Under the pieces are notes generated by a model. The model made no database searches. It saw nothing but the letters and a program-made list of their open reading frames with translations, and was not told the DNA's origin. Below, one piece after another: positions 1-7,610 of a DNA stretch of 64,000 nucleotides; the first letter of the stretch is position 1, and each line of letters starts with the position of its first letter. Source of the DNA: Bradyrhizobium sp. Ec3.3 (GTDB lineage: Bacteria; Pseudomonadota; Alphaproteobacteria; Rhizobiales; Xanthobacteraceae); contig NZ_KI421479.1 of NCBI RefSeq assembly GCF_000472925.1, positions 299,719 through 363,718 on the forward strand, read 5' to 3'. A program made the position numbers and the translations under genes.

Positions 1-344
1 CTCCTGACGACCTCGATCAGGCCGACAATGGCGGCGTTGAATGCGTCGAGATCTTGTGCAGGGATCCAGTATTCCAGATGGGATCGACCGCCTGCCTCCT
101 GCACGTCGTACCTGTCGATGTAGCTCCGCTTGATCCGGAAGCGCGTCACGAAGCCTGCGCCGCTCGCAGGCACATTCCAGTCGCGCGCGATCTTGATCGC
201 GTAGTCCTCGGTGAGTACCGGATAGAAGATCGGCTGATCCGGCAGGCGCGGTGGGAAAGCGCGCATACCCGCTTGTTGGATCAGCTCAAGCTCCTTCGGT
301 CCGACTGGCCGCCAGAGGGTGAGAGTGTCTTCGTCAGCCGGCAT
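1..344 (-). CDS. ADP-ribosylation/crystallin J1-like protein (3' end cut by window edge)
   Basis: Reading the minus strand from an ATG at 344 gives an uninterrupted frame that runs off the left edge of the window (114 codons seen). The protein begins MPADEDTLTLWRPVGPKEL and continues with LPDQPIFYPVLTEDYAIKIA, VPASGAGFVTRF and HLEYWIPAQDLDAFN. This is the pattern of the short proteins annotated in bradyrhizobia as ADP-ribosylation/crystallin J1, about 110-140 residues long. The name reflects weak similarity, and no enzymatic activity can be assigned from the sequence. The C-terminus is probably nearly complete at the edge. The frame is supported by continuous family-like sequence; the start is the first ATG that makes sense. 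Confidence 0.7.
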   Translation of the reverse strand, partial: MPADEDTLTLWRPVGPKELELIQQAGMRAFPPRLPDQPIFYPVLTEDYAIKIARDWNVPASGAGFVTRFRIKRSYIDRYDVQEAGGRSHLEYWIPAQDLDAFNAAIVGLIEVVR

Positions 345-410
345 TGTTGGGCCTGTTGGATGAGCTCGGGCTATTGCGGTGACAGTTGTTGTAGCGCGCT
401 GTCTCAAGGC

Positions 411-489
411 CGTCATTGCGAGCGGAGCGAAGCAATCCAGAATCCCTCCGCGGAAAAGTCTGGATTGCTTCGCTCCGCTCGCAATGACG
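411..489. repeat. Palindromic intergenic repeat, family A (perfect 31-bp arms)
   Basis: Positions 411-441 and 459-489 are perfect inverted repeats around a 17-nt loop that contains TCCGCGG. A second copy lies at 17073-17154 with one mismatch and the same loop core. The arms contain GCGAAGCAATCCAG, which I recognise as a very common dispersed element in Bradyrhizobium chromosomes. No coding potential is evident. Confidence 0.85.
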
Positions 490-538
490 GAGCAAGATGC
501 GTCAGCGTGATTCTCCGACTCACACGAATGCGCTGCGT

Positions 539-1864
539 TTACGAGAAGAACGCGATCTTCTCGGCCTGGGTCATGCGACGGATCGGCGCCAGCGGATCGT
601 TGGCGGGTGCGCGGGGCTTTTGCAGCATGCCGCTCGCAAGTATCGTCGAGCCGAGCGACGGCTGCTCCGGCAGCGGCGAGGGCATGGGAAGGGGCGAAGT
701 CTGCGAAGCCGCCTGTAGCGTCGCATGTAGAGCTGCCAGGGCCTCTGCTGGCGCCGGGCGCTCCATGATCGCGACCGCGGGCTCGAACGGCGCGACTGGC
801 GCGATCGATTGGGCTGCGATCGACTCGGGCAAAGCTGGCTCTTGCAAGACCGGCTCCGGCAAGACTGGATCGGACAAGTCTGGCCCGGCGGCGACGGGCG
901 CCTCGACAGCGGCTGCGACTTCAACAGGCTCGGCGATCGCCTCGTCGAACTCGGGATCGGGCGCGGCCATCTCCATCGCGATCCGCTCGAGAATGGCTTC
1001 GTCTTCCGCCTCGGCTGCGGCATCGAACGGAAGCTCGTCGGCGGCATCCGCGAGGGGGGCAGGCTCGGCAACGCTCTCTTCGATCGCGACGCGGCCTTCG
1101 GCGACCTTAGCGATTCCGGTCTCTCCAGCGACGTCCATCGCCTCACTGATGGCCGTCTCATCGGCGACCTCGGCCGCAGCAACTGTGGCCTCAGGCTCGG
1201 AAACTGTCGCGACCGCCTGCGGCATCTCCGCTGCGGGCGGCTCGCTTGCCGCCATCGCCACCTCGGCATCCGCCATCGCGAGCATCTCGGGCGCCGGAGC
1301 AGGTGGGGGGTGAGTCGCCGCCGCGTCTCCCGTTTCGACCCGCTCGACATGGTCCCTGAGCAGATCGAAGGCGGCCTTGAGGTCGGTGCGGGGGTCGATG
1401 GTCGAAGTCTGACCACAGGCGGCCTCGATGGCCGCGAGCTGCGAATCAATCAGGTCGCAGATTCGCCCGTCGGCGCCGATCTCGCGCCAGCGCCAGGAGA
1501 TCTCCTTGATGATGCGCACACCGCGGTGGATCGGCCCGAGGCTGGTCTCGAGCAGAGCGGGATCGAACGCCGCGATCGCGATCGTCTCGGCCTCGCGGAT
1601 GGCGCGGCGGATCGCCACGAGCGCCTCGGGCAGCCGGTCCTCGACGACGGGTTGGCGCTGTGCTGCAAGGGTTTCCTCGATCTTTGCGACCGCGTCGAGC
1701 ACCATGCGCGTGTCGGCGTTGCGGTTGCGCTTGGCGTATTCGCCGAGGAACCAGCGGCCGCGCGCGGTCTCCATGAAGGCTTCGCGGATCGCATCGTAGT
1801 CCTGCTCGTTCGGCTCGGCCGCGCGGGCAGACATAGGCGAGAGGGCGAATGCTTCAGTGGCCAT
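539..1864 (-). CDS. Conserved hypothetical protein with acidic Ala/Glu/Pro-rich centre
   Basis: The protein is 441 residues from the ATG at 1864; an ATG at 1912 in the same frame would add 16 residues. The first ~170 residues look folded and helical (EQDYDAIREAFMETARGRWF, then a stretch about IHRGVRIIKEISWRWREIGA). Residues ~185-390 are a low-complexity Ala/Glu/Pro/Val region, and the last ~40 residues (LASGMLQKPRAPANDPLAPI onward) look conserved again. I recognise the N-terminal pattern only as a conserved hypothetical in Bradyrhizobium/Rhodopseudomonas. No membrane segment or signal peptide is seen. It is divergent from the MFS gene at 1940 with a short shared upstream region. Function unknown. 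Confidence 0.75.
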   Translation of the reverse strand: MATEAFALSPMSARAAEPNEQDYDAIREAFMETARGRWFLGEYAKRNRNADTRMVLDAVAKIEETLAAQRQPVVEDRLPEALVAIRRAIREAETIAIAAFDPALLETSLGPIHRGVRIIKEISWRWREIGADGRICDLIDSQLAAIEAACGQTSTIDPRTDLKAAFDLLRDHVERVETGDAAATHPPPAPAPEMLAMADAEVAMAASEPPAAEMPQAVATVSEPEATVAAAEVADETAISEAMDVAGETGIAKVAEGRVAIEESVAEPAPLADAADELPFDAAAEAEDEAILERIAMEMAAPDPEFDEAIAEPVEVAAAVEAPVAAGPDLSDPVLPEPVLQEPALPESIAAQSIAPVAPFEPAVAIMERPAPAEALAALHATLQAASQTSPLPMPSPLPEQPSLGSTILASGMLQKPRAPANDPLAPIRRMTQAEKIAFFS

Positions 1865-1939
1865 GGCAATCTCGTCGCGCAAATCAGTGCGCGTTACAGT
1901 AACGATCATCACGATATCGACCGAATCGCAATTGGTTTG

Positions 1940-3136
1940 ATGAAGAGCGAATCACAAATCCCCATCGCAGCGGCGCAAGGCCGGCGATTCGCCGTGTACC
2001 TGGCACTGTTCTACAGCGTCTCGTTCGCCGTCCTCGGCACGCATCTGCCCTTCTTCACGGTGTGGCTGAAGGCGGTCGGCATCGAGCCGGCCTGGATCGG
2101 AATCATCAGCGCGGTCCCTGCGGTGACGCGCTTCACCACACTGCCCTTCGTGACCGGCTTCGCCGAGCGGCGCCAGGCCGTGCGCGCGGCACTGATCCTG
2201 ACCGCATTCGCGTCGGCGATCGGCTTCGCGCTGGTCGGCACGCAGCATCAGCCCCTGCCGGTGCTGCTGCTCTACATCGTCACCTGCTGCTTCTGGACGC
2301 CGCTGCTGCCGCTGACGGACGCCTATGCGCTGCGCGGCGTCGCCCGCTACAAGCTCGACTACGGGCCGTTGCGGCTATGGGGCTCGGTGGCCTTCATCGC
2401 CGGCGCGCTCGCCTGCGGGCTCCTGGTCGATGTGATCGCCGCGCGCGAATTGATCTGGATCATCGTCGCGCTTGCGGCGCTCACTGCCTTCACCGGCCTT
2501 TCGCTTCAGCCGCTGGATGAGTCGCGACGAAAGAGCGCAGCCGCGCATGGCGGCAAGCGCCTCCTGCGCGATGCGAGCTTCCTCGCGATCATCGCCTCGG
2601 CGGCGCTGATCCAGAGCAGCCATACCGCCTACTACACCTTTGCCTCGATCAACTGGCAGGCTCACGGGCTCGGCGGGCTGACGATCGCCGGCCTGTGGGC
2701 GCTCGGCGTGTTCGCGGAGATCATCGTCTTTGCGGTGTCGCCGCGGCTTTCGCTGCATCCCTCTCTGCTGGTGGTGATCGGCGGCCTGAGTGCGGTGGCG
2801 CGCTGGTCGATCACAGCGCAGGAGCCTCCAGTCGCAGTGCTTGCGATGGTCCAGCTCGCACACGGGCTGAGCTTTGGCCTCACCCAGGTCGGGGTCATGA
2901 ACCTGCTGGTGCGTCACGTGCCCGCGCATCAGATGGCGCGCGGGCAGGGCTACTACGCGGCGACCAGCGGGCTGTTGAGCTCGACGACCTCGATCATCTC
3001 GGGCGCGATCTACGCGCGCTATGGCGAGGCGCTGTATTACCTGATGGCCGCGATGGCCGGCACGGGCGCAATGCTGATGTGGACTGCGCGGCACCGCCTG
3101 TTCGCTCATCCCCAGAGCGATGCCTCCGGCGGATAG
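1940..3136 (+). CDS. MFS transporter, HcaT/nucleoside-symporter-like (MFS_1_like)
   Basis: A 398-residue integral membrane protein with about 12 hydrophobic segments. The first segment follows GRRFAVYLALFYSVSFAVLG. The stretch LTDAYALRGVARYKLDYGPL followed by RLWGSVAFIAGALACG is the characteristic loop of the MFS_1_like/HcaT (3-phenylpropionate permease) and nucleoside:H+ symporter group. It probably imports a small organic solute with protons. The start at 1940 (MKSESQIP) was chosen because upstream sequence in the same frame is antisense to the divergent gene and contains no transmembrane pattern. The 3' end overlaps the convergent epimerase gene by 31 bp. The substrate cannot be read from the sequence; pairing with a dipeptide epimerase hints at peptidoglycan or dipeptide salvage, as inference only. 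Confidence 0.85.
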   Translation: MKSESQIPIAAAQGRRFAVYLALFYSVSFAVLGTHLPFFTVWLKAVGIEPAWIGIISAVPAVTRFTTLPFVTGFAERRQAVRAALILTAFASAIGFALVGTQHQPLPVLLLYIVTCCFWTPLLPLTDAYALRGVARYKLDYGPLRLWGSVAFIAGALACGLLVDVIAARELIWIIVALAALTAFTGLSLQPLDESRRKSAAAHGGKRLLRDASFLAIIASAALIQSSHTAYYTFASINWQAHGLGGLTIAGLWALGVFAEIIVFAVSPRLSLHPSLLVVIGGLSAVARWSITAQEPPVAVLAMVQLAHGLSFGLTQVGVMNLLVRHVPAHQMARGQGYYAATSGLLSSTTSIISGAIYARYGEALYYLMAAMAGTGAMLMWTARHRLFAHPQSDASGG

Positions 3137-4101
3137 ACGAGGCTTTCGTCATAGCGCAGGCCGTGATCGCGATCCCTTGCCAGCAGCAGCGGCCCGTCGA
3201 GATCGACGAACCGCGCCTGCGGCGTCACCAGCATTGCGGGCGCCATCGACAGCGAGGTCGCGACCATGCAGCCGACCATGATCTCGAATTCCAGCGCTTG
3301 CGCAGCATCGGCCATCGCGAGCGCTTCGGTCAGGCCGCCGGTCTTGTCGAGCTTGATGTTGACGGCGTCGTAGCGCTCGCGCAGGGGCGCGAGCGAGGTG
3401 CGGTCATGCACACTCTCGTCGGCGCAGACGGCGAGCGGCCGCCTGATGCGCGCCAGCGCCTCGTCCTGGCCGGCCGGCAGCGGCTGCTCCACCAGGGTGA
3501 CACCGACGTCGGCGCAGGCAGCCAGGTTTTGCTCGAGATTGGCCAGCGTCCAGGCCTCGTTGGCATCGACGATCAGTTCCGATTCGGGGGCGGCCTTCCG
3601 CACTGCGGCGATCCTTTCAGGATCGCCTTCCCCGCCGAGCTTGATCTTCAGGAGCGAGCGGTGCGCCGCCTTGGCCGTCGCCTCGGCCATCGCCTCAGGG
3701 GTGCCCAGTGAGATCGTGTAGGCGGTGGTGCGCTCCCCCGGAACCGGGCGGTCGAGCAGGTTCCACGCCCGCAGGCCCGCCTCCTTGGCCTCCAGATCGA
3801 TCAGGGCGCAGTCCAGGGCGTTGCGGGCCGCCCCAGGGCCCATCGCGGCCTGCAGGGCGCGCCGGTCCAGTCCGCCCCGGATCGCCTCCTGCATGGCCTG
3901 GAGCGCCCTCAGTGTGGCCTCCGGGGTCTCCCCATAGCGCGCGTAGGGCACGCATTCGCCGCGGCCGGTCAGGTCGCCCCGGCTCACCTCGGCCACGACG
4001 GTCACGGCCTCGGTCTTGGCGCCCCGGCTGATTGTGAAGAGGCCGGCGATCGGGAAGCGCTCGATTCGCGCCGCCAACATTGGAAGTTTGCTGGAAGTCA
4101 T
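3106..4101 (-). CDS. dgcA: Dipeptide (L-Ala-D/L-Glu-type) epimerase / N-acyl-Glu racemase, enolase superfamily
   Basis: This 331-residue protein belongs to the muconate-lactonizing branch of the enolase superfamily. The acid/base lysines are K152 and K154 (LKIKLGG). The metal ligands are D179 (VDANEAW), E205 (VEQPLP) and D228 (CADES), and the second-side lysine lies in NIKLDKTGG (K250/K253). This K-x-K plus C-terminal KLDKTGG arrangement fits L-Ala-DL-Glu epimerases and the DgcA racemases, which epimerise the alpha-carbon of dipeptides or N-acyl glutamate. The gene is convergent and overlaps the MFS transporter end by 31 bp. The start at 4101 has an alternative ATG seven codons in. The family is secure; the exact substrate is uncertain. 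Confidence 0.85.
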   Translation of the reverse strand: MTSSKLPMLAARIERFPIAGLFTISRGAKTEAVTVVAEVSRGDLTGRGECVPYARYGETPEATLRALQAMQEAIRGGLDRRALQAAMGPGAARNALDCALIDLEAKEAGLRAWNLLDRPVPGERTTAYTISLGTPEAMAEATAKAAHRSLLKIKLGGEGDPERIAAVRKAAPESELIVDANEAWTLANLEQNLAACADVGVTLVEQPLPAGQDEALARIRRPLAVCADESVHDRTSLAPLRERYDAVNIKLDKTGGLTEALAMADAAQALEFEIMVGCMVATSLSMAPAMLVTPQARFVDLDGPLLLARDRDHGLRYDESLVYPPEASLWG

Positions 4102-4239
4102 TTAGAACTCTGGCAATTTCTGAACCGGCTGGTTACCTGATGCAACTAACTATGGCTGGTTGGGGGTACCTTCTTCAAGGTTAGGGCGCGTGCGCAACCA
4201 TCTCTTCTCATCCGAACCCTTCGCTAGGGAGCGGACATC

Positions 4240-5373
4240 TTGAACGGCGATCCAAAGCTGGAGCAAATTGCCAAGGGCAACGCGTTGGCACTTTGCGCCA
4301 CGGGAGCCTGGACCGCGAGCTTCGCGCCGGCCCTCGAGCGGATGGTGGCTGACGCCGAGAAGCTTGCCGGCAGCCGGCCGAACATCTTCATCGACGTCTC
4401 CGAGGTCTCCAAGCTCGACACCTTCGGCGCCTGGCTGATCGAGCGCTTACGCCGTAGCCTGACGCAAGGTGCAGCCGAGGCCCAGATCGCAGGGCTCTCG
4501 GCGAACTATTCGAGCCTCGTCGACGAGGTGCGGCGGGTCAAGGCGACGCCGGTCATCGAGACCGGCGCCATTACCATCACCGGCATGCTGGAGCAGATCG
4601 GCCGCGGTGTCGCCGGCCTCACCGGGACCGTGACCGATCTCGTCGACATGCTCGGCGCGGTGCTCGCAGCCAGCGGTCGCGTACTGATCCGCCCGCGCTC
4701 GTTCCGTCTGACCTCGACCGTGCATCATCTCGAGCAGGTCTGCTGGCGCGCGGTGCCGATCATCGTGCTGATCACCTTCCTGATCGGCTGCATCATCGCG
4801 CAGCAGGGCATCTTCCACTTCCGCAGGTTCGGCGCCGACATCTTCGTCGTCGACATGCTGGGCGTGCTGGTGCTGCGCGAGATCGGTGTGCTGCTGGTCG
4901 CGATCATGATCGCAGGACGCTCCGGCAGCGCCTACACCGCCGAGCTCGGCTCGATGAAGATGCGCGAGGAGATCGACGCGTTGCGCACCATGGGGTTCGA
5001 TCCGATCGAGGTCTTGGTGCTGCCGCGCATGCTGGCGCTGGTGCTGGCGCTGCCGATCCTTGCCTTCCTCGGCGCGATGGCCGCGCTCTACGGCGGTGGG
5101 CTCGTCGCCTGGCTCTATGGCGGCGTCGATCCCGAAGCCTTCCTGCTGCGCTTGCGCGATGCGATCTCGATCGATCATTTCATCGTCGGCATCGTGAAGG
5201 CGCCGGTGATGGCGGCGGTGATCGGCATCGTCGCCTGCGTCGAAGGCCTTGCCGTGCAGGGCAGCGCGGAATCGCTCGGACAGCACACCACCTCGTCGGT
5301 CGTGAAGGGCATCTTCTTCGTCATCGTCATGGATGGCGTGTTCGCGATCTTCTTTGCATCGATCGGGATGTGA
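4240..5373 (+). CDS. mlaE: MlaE-family ABC permease with N-terminal STAS-like domain
   Basis: This 377-residue permease belongs to a phospholipid/retrograde lipid transport system. Residues ~1-95 resemble a STAS (MlaB-like) domain (FIDVSEVSKLDTFGAWLIER), fused to a six-helix MlaE permease. The hallmark loop GRSGSAYTAELGSMKMREEI is present near residues 225-245. The start is a TTG at 4240 with a strong AGGGAG ribosome-binding site eight bases upstream; no suitable ATG lies close by. It overlaps the ATPase gene (stop TGA at 5371-5373, ATG at 5373), so translation is probably coupled. The MlaB-MlaE fusion replaces the separate mlaB gene of enterobacteria. Confidence 0.92.
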   Translation: MNGDPKLEQIAKGNALALCATGAWTASFAPALERMVADAEKLAGSRPNIFIDVSEVSKLDTFGAWLIERLRRSLTQGAAEAQIAGLSANYSSLVDEVRRVKATPVIETGAITITGMLEQIGRGVAGLTGTVTDLVDMLGAVLAASGRVLIRPRSFRLTSTVHHLEQVCWRAVPIIVLITFLIGCIIAQQGIFHFRRFGADIFVVDMLGVLVLREIGVLLVAIMIAGRSGSAYTAELGSMKMREEIDALRTMGFDPIEVLVLPRMLALVLALPILAFLGAMAALYGGGLVAWLYGGVDPEAFLLRLRDAISIDHFIVGIVKAPVMAAVIGIVACVEGLAVQGSAESLGQHTTSSVVKGIFFVIVMDGVFAIFFASIGM

Positions 5374-6146
5374 TGATGGCACCCGAAATCCAGGACCCCA
5401 TCATCCGCGTCCGCGACATCACCGTGCAGTTCGGCGCGACACGCGTGCTCGACGGGCTGAACCTCGACGTCAAGCGCGGCGAGATCCTCGGCTTCGTCGG
5501 CCCCTCGGGCGCCGGCAAGTCGGTACTGACGCGCACCATCATCGGCCTCGTCTCGAAGGTTGCCGGCCGTATCGAAGTGTTCGGCGTGGATCTGGATTCG
5601 TCCAATAGCTCGCAGCGCCGCGGCGTCGAGCGGCGCTGGGGTGTGCTGTTTCAGCAGGGGGCGCTGTTTTCCTCGCTGACCGTGCGGCAGAACATCCAGT
5701 TTCCGATGCGCGAATATCTGAAGGTCTCGCAGCGCCTGATGGACGAGATCACCATGGCCAAGCTCGCCATGGTGGGCCTGAAGCCGGAGGTCGCCGAGCG
5801 CTTTCCGTCGGAGCTGTCGGGCGGCATGATCAAGCGTGTCGCGCTGGCCCGTGCGCTGGCGCTCGACCCCGAGCTCGTGTTCCTGGACGAGCCGACCTCG
5901 GGCCTCGATCCGATCGGTGCCGGCGATTTCGACGAACTGGTCAGGACGCTCCAGCGCACTTTGGGCCTGACCGTTTTCATGGTAACGCACGACCTCGACA
6001 GCCTTTACACAGCTTGCGATCGCATCGCCGTTTTAGGGAACGGTAAGATCATTGCGGCAGGGTCGATCGCCGACATGCAGGCCTCGCAGCATCCCTGGTT
6101 GAGGCAGTATTTCCATGGCAAGCGCGCCCGCGCGGTCATGAGCTGA
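5373..6146 (+). CDS. mlaF: MlaF-type ABC ATPase
   Basis: A 257-residue ATP-binding subunit. Walker A is GPSGAGKS, the signature is SELSGGM, Walker B is LVFLDEPTSGLDP, and the H-loop is in VTHDLDSL. ELSGGMIKRVALARALAL is typical of MlaF ATPases. It energises lipid movement by the MlaE permease encoded just upstream (TGATG overlap) together with the MCE protein encoded 16 bp downstream. Three start codons are clustered (GTG 5370, ATG 5373, ATG 5376); the ATG overlapping the stop codon is preferred. Confidence 0.93.
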   Translation: MMAPEIQDPIIRVRDITVQFGATRVLDGLNLDVKRGEILGFVGPSGAGKSVLTRTIIGLVSKVAGRIEVFGVDLDSSNSSQRRGVERRWGVLFQQGALFSSLTVRQNIQFPMREYLKVSQRLMDEITMAKLAMVGLKPEVAERFPSELSGGMIKRVALARALALDPELVFLDEPTSGLDPIGAGDFDELVRTLQRTLGLTVFMVTHDLDSLYTACDRIAVLGNGKIIAAGSIADMQASQHPWLRQYFHGKRARAVMS

Positions 6147-6162
6147 ATATCCGGAGCACTTC

Positions 6163-7083
6163 ATGGAAACGCGGGCGAATTACGTGCTGATCGGGTCGTT
6201 TACGCTGGCGGTGATCGCCGCGGCGATCGGCTTCGTGCTGTGGTTCCAGTCGCTGCACACCACCAAGCAGCGCAGCCCCCTGCGGGTCGTGTTCGAGGGT
6301 CCGGCGGCGGGCCTGCGCAACGGCGGCAGCGTCAACTTCAACGGTATCCGGGTGGGGGAGGTGGTTTCGGTGAAGCTGGACAACCCGCGTCGGGTTGTCG
6401 CACTCGCCATGGTCGAGAACAACGCCCCGATCCGCAAGGACACCCTGGTCGGCCTCGAATTCCAGGGCCTGACCGGCGTCGCCGCAATCTCGCTGAAGGG
6501 CGGCGAGGAGGCGGCCCCGCCGCCGCCGCTCGACGAGGACGGCATCCCGGCGCTCACCGCGGACCCCAACAAGCTCCAGGACGTCACCGAGGCGATCCGC
6601 GGCACGCTGCAGAACATCAACAAGCTCGTCGCGGACAATCAGGAGTCGGTGAAGAACTCGCTGAAGAATCTCGAGACCTTCACCACCTCGCTGGCGCGCA
6701 ACTCCGAGCGCATCGATGCCGTCATGGGCAAGGTCGACGGCGTCATGCTCAAGGCCGACAGCCTCATGCTCGGCCTCAACACGCTCGCCGGCGGCAAGGA
6801 TGGCGGTGAACTCTTCCAGGCCGTGAAGTCGATCCGCGAGCTTGCCGATGATTTCGACAAGCGCTCGGGCGCGCTCATGACCGACGGCCGCCGTACCCTC
6901 GGCGACATCAGCCGCGCCGTGAACAATTTTGACCGCAACCCGACCCGCGTCCTGTTCGGCGCCAGCAACAGCAGCGCGCAACAGGCCCCGCCGCCGGCCG
7001 AACCGCCGAAGCCGGCGCCTGCACCTGCTAATGCGCGCGCCACAGCGCCAGCTCAGGCTGCGCAGGGGCAGAAGCGGCAGTAG
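6163..7083 (+). CDS. mlaD: MlaD-type MCE-domain lipid-binding protein
   Basis: A 306-residue periplasm-facing protein. An N-terminal transmembrane anchor lies at ~6-26, followed by one MCE domain (~40-115; ASVNFNGIRVGEV-type core read here as GGSVNFNGIRVGEV). A helical region follows (DVTEAIRGTLQNINKLVADN and beyond), then a Pro/Ala-rich tail (residues ~265-306). It is the last gene of mlaEFD, preceded by GGAG eight bases before the ATG. The long helical C-terminal part resembles MCE proteins that form periplasmic barrels or channels. No auxiliary lipoprotein gene follows here, although such a gene is common in related operons. Confidence 0.9.
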   Translation: METRANYVLIGSFTLAVIAAAIGFVLWFQSLHTTKQRSPLRVVFEGPAAGLRNGGSVNFNGIRVGEVVSVKLDNPRRVVALAMVENNAPIRKDTLVGLEFQGLTGVAAISLKGGEEAAPPPPLDEDGIPALTADPNKLQDVTEAIRGTLQNINKLVADNQESVKNSLKNLETFTTSLARNSERIDAVMGKVDGVMLKADSLMLGLNTLAGGKDGGELFQAVKSIRELADDFDKRSGALMTDGRRTLGDISRAVNNFDRNPTRVLFGASNSSAQQAPPPAEPPKPAPAPANARATAPAQAAQGQKRQ

Positions 7084-7085
7084 GC

Positions 7086-7525
7086 TCACCGTTTGCGGAA
7101 TCGGGTCTTCGAACTGTCCGGAACGTAGATGTTCAAATCGATGGCGATGCGCAAGTCGGCCGCTACCCTCAGGAGTTGAAATTCAAGAGTATCGCCGGCG
7201 TGCTCGTAGCAGAACCATCCGACGAAGAGGCTGATCGGGCCCCAGTTGCGGACAAGGTTCTGAGAGCGCGACGATGCGGTTTGAGCCGCCTAAGTACGGT
7301 CCGTATTCGCTTTGCGAGCGGCTCGCGCTTGTCTCTTCCGAAAGGGATCGAGCAATAGGATCCCGTGCCTCGACCGCCAATGCGCGTTCCCTTGGGAGTT
7401 TGCCGTTCGTCGCCCGCCGTCCACATGATTGCCGGCGTGAGGCCTAGCCGGCTGCAGATGACGGATAGGTCGCGCGTGCGATGGCTGATGTGTAGTGCAA
7501 TGTCCATCAGCTGCGGTGACATCAC
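7086..7525 (-). pseudogene. DUF4279-family gene interrupted by a one-base frameshift
   Basis: From ATG 7525 the minus strand reads MSPQLMDIALHISHRTRDLS, then LGLTPAIMWTAGDERQTPKG and RRLKPHRRALRTLSATG, a DUF4279 N-terminal pattern. The frame then degenerates. From ~7243 a different frame of the same strand reads GPISLFVGWFCYEHAGDTLE, FQLLRVAADLRIAIDLNIYV and ends at a TGA at 7086-7088, which is the typical DUF4279 C-terminus. The two halves join if one extra C is restored in the run cccc at 7240-7243. So this is either a recent single-base deletion or a sequencing error. DUF4279 function is unknown. The restored protein would be about 146 residues. Confidence 0.75.
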
Positions 7526-7554
7526 GAATTGCAGTTTCTGTTGCGTGGCTTCGT

Positions 7555-7584
7555 CAAACGAAAACGGAGGCCGCGAGGCCTCCG
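7555..7584 (-). terminator. Rho-independent terminator of the giant coiled-coil gene
   Basis: On the minus strand CGGAGGCC and GGCCTCCG pair as an 8-bp stem with a four-base loop, followed by TTTTCGTTT. It lies 27 bp after the stop codon at 7611 and before the DUF4279 start, so it should end transcription of the 1875-residue protein gene. Confidence 0.75.
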
Positions 7585-7610
7585 CATTCTAGTTCGTTGC
7601 TGTCTGCCGC

